64,000 nt of DNA from DATBGS01 sp036557885 (GTDB lineage Bacteria > Chloroflexota > Ktedonobacteria > Ktedonobacterales > DATBGS01), in contig DATBGS010000018.1 in NCBI GenBank assembly GCA_036557885.1, positions 1 through 64,000 of the forward strand. The letters are read 5' to 3'. Of the stretch, positions 40,614-48,296 are shown in pieces. Both the position numbers and the translations under genes were made by a program. Numbering within the stretch: position 1 is the first letter of the stretch; each line of letters opens with the position of its first letter. The notes under the pieces were generated by a model. That model made no database searches, had not been told where the DNA came from, and saw only the letters and a list, made by a program, of their open reading frames with translations.

Positions 40614-40635
40614 TTGCCCCCTGCTCAGGGGGCAA
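40614..40635. terminator. hairpin between the FHA and Pcm-like genes
   Basis: TTGCCCCC-TGCTCA-GGGGGCAA is an 8-bp perfect stem located after the stop of the FHA gene, on the minus strand, and before the Pcm-like gene. There is no T run, so it may attenuate rather than stop transcription. Confidence 0.4.
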
Positions 40636-40650
40636 GGGCGCGAGATCTGG

Positions 40651-41727
40651 TCAGATGGTGCTCCCGTTGTCGGTGGGGAGCGCGGTCTTGGGTTCCAGCG
40701 TGAAGGTCATCTCGGTCTGGCCGATGCGTATCTGGTCGCCAGAGCGCATCAGGATTGGGGCGGCAATTTTGATGCCGTTGACATAGGTGCCGTTGCCGCT
40801 CTCCAGGTCGGTCAGGATAAAGGCCGTCGGTGCGCGATGAATGACGGCGTGGTGACGCGAGACGCGCAGATCATCCTTGAGGCAGATGTCACTCTCTGGC
40901 ATGCGCCCGATGTTCACTTCGTCCTGCTCCAGCGGATATTCGCTGGAGGCGCCCAGAGAGACAATCACCAGCTTGCCGTTGGCGTTGGTGGGCGTCAGCA
41001 CCGGGCCGGGTGGCGGCTTGTGCTGCTGAACCGGGGCCGGGGTGCTCTGCGGGGCAGGTGGGGGGCGCACCGCTGGCAGCGGCTCGGTATACCGCGAGAT
41101 CGTGGGGGGCTGAATGGCCGTCGCTTCAACAGGCAGCAGTTCGCTGGGCCGGGGGAAGGCTCCGTTCATGCTGGCTGGCGGGGCAACGGTGATGTTGAGC
41201 GGCGCCGTGAAGGTGTTGGCCGCCTGCGCTCGCTCGTTGAGACGCTGAAGATTATAGGGCAACTTGGCATTGAGGCGCAGGTCATTGGCGCGTTCAAAGG
41301 CGCTCAGGAAGCGCTCGGCCATTTCGGTGCTCAGGTTAAAGCCGCGCATGGACGCATCTTTGAGCTGCTCGCGTGTTTCCGGGCTGTACACCGGGATGTC
41401 TTTGCGCTGGCGTTCCAGCCGGAAGCTGAGCATCTGGTCCAGGGCTTCCTGCACGATGAGCAGCAGTTCGCGGCGGGTGGCCTGGACCTGGAGCAGTTGC
41501 GCGGCTTCCATCCAGGCAGCCGCTGCTCTTTGCACCCCTTGAGAGGGGCTGTTGCGTTCTTGCAAACGCCGGGGGCGTTCGCGCTGTGCTACCTGCTGGA
41601 TGATGGCGCTGTCATCGCAGACGGGCAGGCCAAACGCCGTAAACAGGGTGACGACCTGCTGGGCGGTGTACTTCTGGCGCAATGCGGCCAGTTCTGCCTC
41701 AGAAGGGGAGGCTGGTTCGTCTATCAT
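40651..41727 (-). CDS. FHA-domain protein
   Basis: The 358-aa protein has a helical N-terminal half (about 1-190) and a Pro-rich linker (about 190-255). It ends in a C-terminal FHA domain (about 260-345) with NIGRMPESDICLKDD, SRHHAVI and LTDLESGNGTYVNG, the conserved phosphothreonine-binding residues (Arg, Ser, His, Asn). It probably docks a phosphorylated partner of a Ser/Thr kinase, though no kinase gene is in this window. ATG 41727 follows GAAGGAGAATCGCGC. It may be co-transcribed with the Pcm-like gene. Confidence 0.9.
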   Translation of the reverse strand: MIDEPASPSEAELAALRQKYTAQQVVTLFTAFGLPVCDDSAIIQQVAQRERPRRLQERNSPSQGVQRAAAAWMEAAQLLQVQATRRELLLIVQEALDQMLSFRLERQRKDIPVYSPETREQLKDASMRGFNLSTEMAERFLSAFERANDLRLNAKLPYNLQRLNERAQAANTFTAPLNITVAPPASMNGAFPRPSELLPVEATAIQPPTISRYTEPLPAVRPPPAPQSTPAPVQQHKPPPGPVLTPTNANGKLVIVSLGASSEYPLEQDEVNIGRMPESDICLKDDLRVSRHHAVIHRAPTAFILTDLESGNGTYVNGIKIAAPILMRSGDQIRIGQTEMTFTLEPKTALPTDNGSTI

Positions 41728-41973
41728 GCGCGATTCTCCTTCAGAGCGCCGGGCCAGCCGGCGCCTGCCCGGACACGGCCTGGGCGCAATCAGCCCGCCA
41801 GGGCCGATATGGTTGGCAATGCTTTCTATTCTCACCTATCAGTATAGCAGATGGGGCAAGCGATGAGGAGTTGCCCACGCAACGCTGCGGGGGTGAGCCG
41901 TTTCACAATCGGCAGCGTATTTGCTCACCCTCCGGTCAGGGCTGCTTCCGATCTTTGGGGGCTGCGCCGCCAC

Positions 41974-43995
41974 TCATGGCTGCTCCAGCGTCAGCGTCAT
42001 CCCAAAGCGTGCTTCGCCAGGCAGGTGTGTTACCTCCAGCGCCGCGATGCGCGCGTTGAGGCTCTGGCCGGTGCCGGTTGGCGCGGCGCTGTCGGTCAGT
42101 GTGACGACATCCAGCAGTTGCAGCGCGGGGTTGGCTGGAACGCTGATGGTGTGCTGCTGCGCGGCGCGCTGCTCCTCCGCCAGCAAAAAGCCCGCCTTGA
42201 GCGCAGCCTGGGCAGAAGTCGTCAGCCGGGGGTCGGTATGATAGATCAGCCGTTCCTGTCCGGTCTGCGTCAGGTGCGCAAAGTCGTAGCTTTCGGCGTA
42301 AACCAGCGCGCTGGTGCTGGCCCGTCCGGTAACAAGGATATGGTTAGCGCGCAGATCATCGCTGCCAATCGAAAGCCGCTCAAGCTCCGGCTGATACGAC
42401 CAGACCGAGGTATCGCTGGCGGAAAGTTCGCGGAACTGGAGCGTTTCCGTCTGGTCCAGAAAGTACGCGAGGGCATAGACGGAGCACAGTTCGTTGAGCG
42501 CCTGGCGCAGCGTGTGCCCGGCGGGGACGACAAAGCCGGGCACCACCTGGCTCAACTGGCTGGTAGCGGGCAGGCTGACCGAGAACAATCCCGCGTTGGC
42601 GGCCAGTTCCGTCAGCAGCCACGCAAGCTGCTGCCCGGCATAGCTGCGCTGCTGGCGGGCGGCGCGGTCCAGCCGCTTTGTCGCGTCGCGCGCCTGGATG
42701 AGCAGTTCGTGCTGCTCTGGGCCGCGCGCAAAGGTATAGCTATCCACATAGTACGTGCCAACGGCAATGGTGCTGGCCGCGCCGCTGGTGGGGTCGTGGT
42801 AGCCCTCCGCAAGCAGCACCGAGGTGTTGAGTCCCAGCATGGACAGCGCGTTATACTGCCCGCCCGCGTTCGAGAGCCGCAAGGTGAGCGCGCCCGCTTT
42901 GCCGCGTGCCTCGCTGCGGCGAATCTCCAGCACCTGCGCGGAAACATCCTGGTTTTGCTGCGGATTGCTCGCGCTGTAGACTGGCGCGCGCCAGGCATAC
43001 GTATTGTTGAGCAGATAGTACGCGGCCCCGGCGCTGCCCGCTGGCGGCGTGGGTGCCTTGAGCCAGGTGGGGCCAAAGCCCCAGGTCTGGCTGATCAGCG
43101 TGCCATCGCTCCAGTGGACGTAATCTTTGGATTGCCGCAGCCGGGCGTAGCTGTAACTCAAGCCCGTAAACGCCCCGGAATCGCTCTCCAGGTAGCACAG
43201 GCAAAACACGCCATCAAAGATTTGCAGGCGCGGCCAGTTGCGTGCCAGCCCCAGGCTGGTCGCGCTGTCCAGCGGGGCAATCGTGCCGATGAATGCCCAG
43301 GCGCCGCCCGATGGCGTATAACTATAGCCGATGATCTGGCTGCCATCGGAAACAGCCAGGAGGAAGCGGCTGTTTGCGGAGTCCCAGGCAGCATCCAGCC
43401 CTGGGCTGGCGGGCAGCGCGCCCAGCGTCCAGGTGGCAGGCGCCGACCACGTGCCGACGGATATGCGCGAAACGGCCAGCGCGTCACCGCCAATGACATC
43501 ATAGCAGTAAAACACGTCGTCTTGACCGGCGCTGCCCAGTCCGCGAATAAACGAGTTGATGGCGGCAATCGTGACTGGCCCGCTCCAGGTGGCGCCGTTG
43601 TCGGTGCTGGTCCAGACGAGCAGGTTATACGTTGGGCTGGTGCCGGACTGCGCAAAGAGCCGCAGCGTCCCGCCGTTGTCGGAGACGGTGCAGCCCGCGT
43701 CGCGCAGCAGATTGGCGCTGGAAAGCACGCTCCAGGTGCTCCATTGGCTGCTCACTCCAGGGTCGCTGATGCGCTGGACAGAGAGCGTGGCGACGAAGGC
43801 GCCGATGGGCCGATCTACATAGGCGCGAACCAGCGCGCCATCGCTGGCGACACAGGCGGCGCTTAGCCCTTCCGTGATGCCCAACGTTTGATAGCTGGCG
43901 TAATGTTGGATGGGGTCAAACAGTTGCGCGCTAATCGCTGGCGTGCGCGCCGTTGCCGCCAGCGCGTTCTGAATCGAGGTCGTGAGGGTGCGCAA
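41974..43995 (-). CDS. phage-tail-like protein with N-terminal sialidase-like propeller
   Basis: The 673-aa protein has an N-terminal half (about 1-330) of beta strands with an Asp-box-like STDNGATWSGPV and other propeller-like repeats. The C-terminal half (about 340-673) resembles phage tail/baseplate hub proteins: DVSAQVLEIRRSEARGKAG, AVGTYYVDSYTFARGPEQH and QARDATKRLDRAARQQRSY. No other phage genes are adjacent. The start is uncertain: TTG 43995, 8 bases after AAAGGAG, fits better than the ATG at 44049, which lies in a repeat. A consensus minus-strand promoter with a LexA-like box lies about 600 bases upstream. Confidence 0.7.
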   Translation of the reverse strand: MRTLTTSIQNALAATARTPAISAQLFDPIQHYASYQTLGITEGLSAACVASDGALVRAYVDRPIGAFVATLSVQRISDPGVSSQWSTWSVLSSANLLRDAGCTVSDNGGTLRLFAQSGTSPTYNLLVWTSTDNGATWSGPVTIAAINSFIRGLGSAGQDDVFYCYDVIGGDALAVSRISVGTWSAPATWTLGALPASPGLDAAWDSANSRFLLAVSDGSQIIGYSYTPSGGAWAFIGTIAPLDSATSLGLARNWPRLQIFDGVFCLCYLESDSGAFTGLSYSYARLRQSKDYVHWSDGTLISQTWGFGPTWLKAPTPPAGSAGAAYYLLNNTYAWRAPVYSASNPQQNQDVSAQVLEIRRSEARGKAGALTLRLSNAGGQYNALSMLGLNTSVLLAEGYHDPTSGAASTIAVGTYYVDSYTFARGPEQHELLIQARDATKRLDRAARQQRSYAGQQLAWLLTELAANAGLFSVSLPATSQLSQVVPGFVVPAGHTLRQALNELCSVYALAYFLDQTETLQFRELSASDTSVWSYQPELERLSIGSDDLRANHILVTGRASTSALVYAESYDFAHLTQTGQERLIYHTDPRLTTSAQAALKAGFLLAEEQRAAQQHTISVPANPALQLLDVVTLTDSAAPTGTGQSLNARIAALEVTHLPGEARFGMTLTLEQP

Positions 43996-44026
43996 AGGAA
44001 GTGCTCCTTTCAAAAATGGAAGCTGC

Positions 44027-44072
44027 TTGTACCACCGGCTTCCCCCCATGCGGGGGCACGGCAGCCGGTGAG
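44027..44072. repeat. GTACCACCGG-type hairpin repeat, copy 2
   Basis: CTTGTACCACCGGCTTCCCC is followed by CCATGCGGGGGCACGGCAGC and CGGTGAG, with nested stems CCCCC/GGGGG and ACCGGCT/AGCCGGT. It matches copy 1 at 39070 and lies between the tail-like gene and the SUKH-like gene. Confidence 0.6.
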
Positions 44073-44088
44073 AGAGAGGCAGAACAAC

Positions 44089-44559
44089 ATGCCAAAGGCG
44101 CCAGGACCACCCCGTCTTTCAGCGACGGTGATCTACTTTATTGAGCGGCTGGGCGGCGTGCTGGAGCCAGCCCCAGAGCCACCGGCACCAATCACGCTCA
44201 GAACGGTGGTAGGCATCCACCCAGTGCCAGAGCAGATTCGCCAGTTTCTGGATGATGTGCGCTGGCCGCTTACCAGGCAGGGGCACTTCCCAAACTTTCG
44301 CAGTAGGTGGGATGATTTCCCACATGGGGTGCTCTTTGTGCGCGGGGAGATTCAGGAAGCCTATGGCTGCTGTGGCACACATCCCTATGTGCAAATTGCC
44401 GAGGATGCCACGCAGTTTCTCTATTTTGTGCGCCTGGATGATCGTCGCCCCAGCAACCCACTGGTCTATCGCATAGACCACGAGGGCCAGGACCGCTTCG
44501 GCACAACCTGGCGGCTTTCAGATTTTCTGGCTGAACTGGAGCCAGAGCCAGAGGAGTAG
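44089..44559 (+). CDS. SUKH (SMI1/KNR4)-like protein
   Basis: The 156-aa protein has the SUKH-type pattern: VYFIERLGG-like helix at the start, IPEQ-like HPVPEQIRQFLDD, and a C-terminal strand-helix end LYFVRLDDRRPSNPLVYRID then WRLSDFLAELE. SUKH proteins often act as immunity proteins against contact-dependent or polymorphic toxins; no toxin gene is adjacent here. ATG 44089 follows GAGAGAGGCAGAACAAC. A strong minus-strand promoter just beyond its 3' end would produce antisense RNA across this gene. Confidence 0.7.
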   Translation: MPKAPGPPRLSATVIYFIERLGGVLEPAPEPPAPITLRTVVGIHPVPEQIRQFLDDVRWPLTRQGHFPNFRSRWDDFPHGVLFVRGEIQEAYGCCGTHPYVQIAEDATQFLYFVRLDDRRPSNPLVYRIDHEGQDRFGTTWRLSDFLAELEPEPEE

Positions 44560-44598
44560 CACTGGCGAGGAAGGATAAAGCGCAGAGCTTCATTCTCT

Positions 44599-44627
44599 AT
44601 TATAGAACAAAAGTTCGATTTTGTCAA
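44599..44627 (-). promoter_or_regulatory. consensus sigma-70 promoter with internal LexA-like box, facing left
   Basis: On the minus strand TTGACA (44622-44627) and TATAAT (44599-44604) are both perfect and 17 bases apart. The spacer contains GAACTTTTGTTC (44605-44616), an uninterrupted GAAC-N4-GTTC palindrome abutting the -10. The layout is identical to the VOC-gene promoter at 27476. The first credible minus-strand gene downstream is the tail-like one, about 600 bases away. Confidence 0.65.
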
Positions 44628-44785
44628 GCCTGGCACCCAGGCCGTTTGACTTTTTGAGCGCGCAATGTTATCGTTCCAGAAGAGGCGGCTTGTAATGGAT
44701 GGGCTTGCTGGTGAGCGCAAAGCATGCGCCCACCAGTTAAGATAGAATGAATCCCCACCAGTGATCTTAAAGGACACCACGTTTC

Positions 44786-45202
44786 ATGTCAGACCAGGAA
44801 CAGGCAGCGGCAGAGCAAGGCGCCGCACCAGAACTTGATGAATCCCAGCGACAGGCGCAGCGCGAAAACGCCAAACACATCTTGCAGGAAAGCGGCGCCG
44901 CAACCATGCTGCGCACATTAAATAAAGAGCAGTTGAAAAATCGGGGCTGGTTTGAGGAGTATGATTCGGGCGTGATCTTCAAATGGGGCACCTGGTCCAC
45001 CCGGCGGCACGTCTGGGTGGATATTCAGGGCGACTCCATCCGTTTTCGTCTGAATCCGCACTTGAAATGCAAAGCCGCCGTGCCCATTTGCGACGGCGAA
45101 TACCACACTCTGCGCCGCGAACACTGGCAGCAGCGCGAAGTCTTGCTGGAAGAAATGGCGAAAAATTTTGCAAAGCCGGTAGCGGAGCCATCGGCAGATT
45201 AG
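44786..45202 (+). CDS. small protein of unknown function
   Basis: I do not recognise this 138-aa protein. The first 45 residues are charged and helical (EQAAAEQGAAPELDESQRQ). A compact domain follows at about 48-125 with aromatic strands WFEEYDSGVIFKWGTWSTRR and HVWVDIQGDSIRFRLN, and then a helix EHWQQREVLLEEMAKNF. Two cysteines are present without a CxxC arrangement. No signal peptide is seen. It precedes the LLM oxidoreductase by 13 bases, so both are probably co-transcribed. An AAAGGA site lies 12 bases upstream of the ATG. Confidence 0.75.
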   Translation: MSDQEQAAAEQGAAPELDESQRQAQRENAKHILQESGAATMLRTLNKEQLKNRGWFEEYDSGVIFKWGTWSTRRHVWVDIQGDSIRFRLNPHLKCKAAVPICDGEYHTLRREHWQQREVLLEEMAKNFAKPVAEPSAD

Positions 45203-45215
45203 TTGAGGAGTGCGA

Positions 45216-46085
45216 ATGGCAGCCAAACCAAAGCTCAGTTGGGGCATCAAGACGATGCCTCAAAACACCACGTATGCAGACATCTTGCGCGTCTGGAAGG
45301 AAGCGGACGCGCTCCCTGTTTTTGAGCACGCCTGGGTGTTTGATCACTTTATGCCCATTGCGGGCGCGGACCCGTCTGGCCCGTGCCTGGAGGGGTGGAC
45401 GCTGCTGGCGGCGCTGGCGGCGCAAACAGAGCGGCTGCGCGTGGGCGCAATGGTGCTGGGTAACACCTATCGTCACCCGGCGGTGCTGGCAAACATGGGC
45501 GCCACACTGGACATCATCTCGAACGGGCGGCTGGATTTTGGCATAGGCGCGGGCTGGAACGAACTGGAGCATGGTGCCTATGGCATCCCGCTCTACGCGC
45601 CGGGCGAGCGCATTGCGCGCTTTGCCGAGGCGTGCGAGGTCATCAAGCTGCTCTGGACAGAGAAAGCCCCCGATTTCAACGGCCACTATTATCAACTCAA
45701 GGGCGCCTTTTGCGAGCCGAAGCCGGTGCAGAAGCCCTATCCGCCCTTTGTAATTGGCGGCGGAGGCGAGCGCAAAACACTGCGCGTGACGGCGCAATAT
45801 GCCGACATTTGGAACTATGGGGGCGGACCAGTAGAAGAGTTCCGCCACAAAAACGTTGTACTAGATGAACACTGCGCCGCGATTGGCCGCGACCCGACCA
45901 GCATCACGCGCTCGGTACAGGTACGCATCAACCCGAACGATCTGGGCGCCGCGCGTGAGACGTTCCGCGCGCTCATCCAGGCGGGCGCGACACATCTGGT
46001 GATCTATCTGACGGCGCCCTTCCCAGAAGGCATCGCCCGGCGGCTGGCCGATGAAGTGGCTGGCCCGCTTTTGGCTGAAGCATAG
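45216..46085 (+). CDS. luciferase-like (LLM) oxidoreductase, probably F420-dependent
   Basis: The 289-aa protein has LLM signatures: AWVFDHFMPIAG at about 40-50, RLRVGAMVLGNTYRHPAVLANMG cut short, DIISNGRLDFGIGAGWNELEH and GGGGERKTLRVTAQYADIWN. The family folds as a TIM barrel and uses FMN or F420; the GAGWNELEH segment is typical of the F420 type from actinobacteria and Chloroflexota. Substrate is unknown. ATG 45216 follows GAGGAGTGCGA. A perfect hairpin at 46173 terminates it. Confidence 0.9.
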   Translation: MAAKPKLSWGIKTMPQNTTYADILRVWKEADALPVFEHAWVFDHFMPIAGADPSGPCLEGWTLLAALAAQTERLRVGAMVLGNTYRHPAVLANMGATLDIISNGRLDFGIGAGWNELEHGAYGIPLYAPGERIARFAEACEVIKLLWTEKAPDFNGHYYQLKGAFCEPKPVQKPYPPFVIGGGGERKTLRVTAQYADIWNYGGGPVEEFRHKNVVLDEHCAAIGRDPTSITRSVQVRINPNDLGAARETFRALIQAGATHLVIYLTAPFPEGIARRLADEVAGPLLAEA

Positions 46086-46172
46086 GGAAACCGCGCTGCC
46101 AAACGTTATGTACATGCAGCTATCTCTCGCCCATGTAGGCGTGACTTTGCAATGCCCCCTCTTATGGGGATA

Positions 46173-46192
46173 GCGCGGCATCGATGCCGCGC
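46173..46192. terminator. 20-bp perfect palindrome after the LLM gene
   Basis: GCGCGGCATC-GATGCCGCGC is a perfect palindrome, preceded by a CCCC/GGGG hairpin at about 46155. It lies 40 bases before the S9 peptidase ATG and has no T tract; it may be a terminator or a protein-binding site. Confidence 0.45.
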
Positions 46193-46231
46193 GAGGTTAT
46201 TGCTAATTCAACATGCTAGATTGGGAGCACC

Positions 46232-48277
46232 ATGAGCCGAGCAATCACCGCCGAAGATGTCTATCGCTGGAAGTGGGTTTCTGACCCCCAGATTTCGCCG
46301 GATGGCAAACAAATTGCCTATGTGGTCAAGACCGTTGACCAGGAGGCGGGCGAATATCGCCATGCCATCTGGGTTGTGCCAACGGATGGGCAAATTGGCG
46401 ACGCCCACCGCTTCACCTACGGGCCAAAGAACGATCATTCGCCGCGCTGGTCACCGGATGGTGCGTGGCTGGCGTTTGTCTCTGACCGCGAGGGCGCGGG
46501 CGGCAAAGACGCCAAAGAGGACAAGGCCAAAGGCAAGGGCAAATCCCAACTCTGGAAGATTCCCGCCGATGGCGGCGAAGCGCAGCAGTTGACCTTCCTC
46601 CGCAACGGAGCCAGCCACCCCGTCTGGTCGCCCGATGGCAAAATGCTGTCCTTTATCTCCAAGACGGGTGGTGAAGAGGAGCCGGACGAGGCCGAGGGCA
46701 AGAAGAAAATGCCCAAGGCGCGCAAGATCAACCGCCTCTGGTATCGGATGGATGGCGTCGGCTGGGTCTATGAGCAACGCAAGCATATCTTCCTGGTTTC
46801 GGCGGATGGCGGCGAGCCGCGCCAGTTGACCGATGGGGACTGGGATAATGATGATGTGGCCTGGTCGCCCGATGGCAAGCAGATCGCCTTCTTCTCAGAT
46901 CGCACCGAGGACCGCTGGCAATGGCCCGCTGGCGACATCTGGGTGGTGCCGGTGGCAGGCGGCGAGCCATATTGCCTGACCGATGACGGCAGGCTGGCAT
47001 CAGCCGCGCCAGGCTGGTCGCCCGACGGCAAGACGATTGCCTTCCTGGGCACGCTTGAGAAAAAGAGCGGCGGCCACGTTGACTTATACACCGCCTCTGC
47101 CGAGCGCACGCCTGGCTCACCTGTGCAGTATCAGATGTTGACGCCAGATTTTGTGGGCACCTGCATGGACTGGATTGGCGACGATATGCGCGACGAGCAT
47201 GGTCGCCCCGCGCCCAGGTGGTCGCCCGATGGCAGCACGCTCTACTTCCTGGCATCGCTGGCGGGCAGCAGCCACGTCTTCTCCATCCCCGCGAGCGGCG
47301 GCACGCCCAAACAACTTACCCAGGGTGAGGCGCATCTGCTGGATTTCAACATGGATAGCTCCCGCAAGGTGCTGAGCCTGGCGCTGGCCGAATATAACCA
47401 TCCGGGCGACATTTTTGCGCAGCCACTGGGGACTGGCGAGCGGCGCCGACTGACCGAGGTCAACGCCGACTGGCTGGGCGACATCCACATCGCCAAACCG
47501 GAGCGCATCGAATACAAGGGCGCGCAGGGCTGGACGGTGGAGGGCTGGATACTCAAGCCGCAGGGCTTTGACCCATCCAAAAAGTACCCCATGATTCTGG
47601 AGATTCATGGCGGGCCAAACACGGCCTACGGCTATACCTTCCATCAAGAATTTCAAATGCTCGCGGGCAAGGGCTATGTCGTGCTGTATACCAATCCGCG
47701 CGGCAGCATCGGCTATGGCCGCGAATTTAGCGTGGCAGTGCGCGGCATCTGGGGCAAAGAAGACTACGAAGACATCATGCACGGCGTGGACGCGCTGCTC
47801 AAACAGGGCTATGTTGATGAAAATCAGCTTGGCGTCACGGGCGGCAGCTATGGCGGGTACATGACCAACTGGATTGTCAGCCATAATGACCGCTTTAAGG
47901 CGGCGGTGACACAGCGCAGCGTGACCAACCTGGCAACCATGTTTGGCACCTCGGACATCGGCACTGATCTCTGCGATGATAACTTCGAGGTCACGCCCTG
48001 GGACGACCCGGAGCGCTACGCCTTCCATTCGCCCATCACCTATGTCAAGAACATCACGGCGCCGCTCTTGATTTTGCATAGCGAATGGGACTTGCGCTGC
48101 CCCATTGAACAGGCCGAACAGCTTTATACAGCGCTCAAATATCTGGGGCGCGAGGTCGAGCTTGTGCGCTTTGAAGGGCAGAGTCATGGTCTTTCGCGCG
48201 GCGGCCATCCCAAACTACGCGTGGAGCGCCTGAATCTGATTGCCGGGTGGTTCGAGAAATACCTGCCCGCACAATAA
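46232..48277 (+). CDS. S9-family prolyl oligopeptidase-type serine peptidase
   Basis: The 681-aa protein has an N-terminal TolB/DPP-type beta-propeller (about 1-420) with repeated SPDGKxIA-like blades, then an alpha/beta hydrolase domain. Catalytic Ser539 is in VTGGSYGGYM, the acid in LHSEWDLRCP (about 618) and His in EGQSHGLSRGG. The propeller gate restricts substrates to short peptides; acylaminoacyl peptidase or dipeptidyl peptidase activity are likely. No signal peptide is seen, so it is probably cytosolic. The propeller contains an unusual Lys/Glu-rich insertion (GKDAKEDKAKGKGK). The 48297 gene follows after 19 bases. Confidence 0.94.
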   Translation: MSRAITAEDVYRWKWVSDPQISPDGKQIAYVVKTVDQEAGEYRHAIWVVPTDGQIGDAHRFTYGPKNDHSPRWSPDGAWLAFVSDREGAGGKDAKEDKAKGKGKSQLWKIPADGGEAQQLTFLRNGASHPVWSPDGKMLSFISKTGGEEEPDEAEGKKKMPKARKINRLWYRMDGVGWVYEQRKHIFLVSADGGEPRQLTDGDWDNDDVAWSPDGKQIAFFSDRTEDRWQWPAGDIWVVPVAGGEPYCLTDDGRLASAAPGWSPDGKTIAFLGTLEKKSGGHVDLYTASAERTPGSPVQYQMLTPDFVGTCMDWIGDDMRDEHGRPAPRWSPDGSTLYFLASLAGSSHVFSIPASGGTPKQLTQGEAHLLDFNMDSSRKVLSLALAEYNHPGDIFAQPLGTGERRRLTEVNADWLGDIHIAKPERIEYKGAQGWTVEGWILKPQGFDPSKKYPMILEIHGGPNTAYGYTFHQEFQMLAGKGYVVLYTNPRGSIGYGREFSVAVRGIWGKEDYEDIMHGVDALLKQGYVDENQLGVTGGSYGGYMTNWIVSHNDRFKAAVTQRSVTNLATMFGTSDIGTDLCDDNFEVTPWDDPERYAFHSPITYVKNITAPLLILHSEWDLRCPIEQAEQLYTALKYLGREVELVRFEGQSHGLSRGGHPKLRVERLNLIAGWFEKYLPAQ

Positions 48278-48296
48278 CGTTTTTGGAGGCTGAGCT

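Noticed and set aside
41851..43866. Plus-strand ORF of 671 codons opposite the tail-like gene
   Set aside because: Translation is Arg/Ala/Gly-rich without motifs, starts inside the FHA promoter region, and mirrors the codon positions of the minus-strand gene.
44270..44593. Minus-strand ORF just after the LexA-like promoter
   Set aside because: Although its ATG follows the -10 closely, its translation has no domain and it lies antisense to the SUKH-like gene, which has a good ribosome site.
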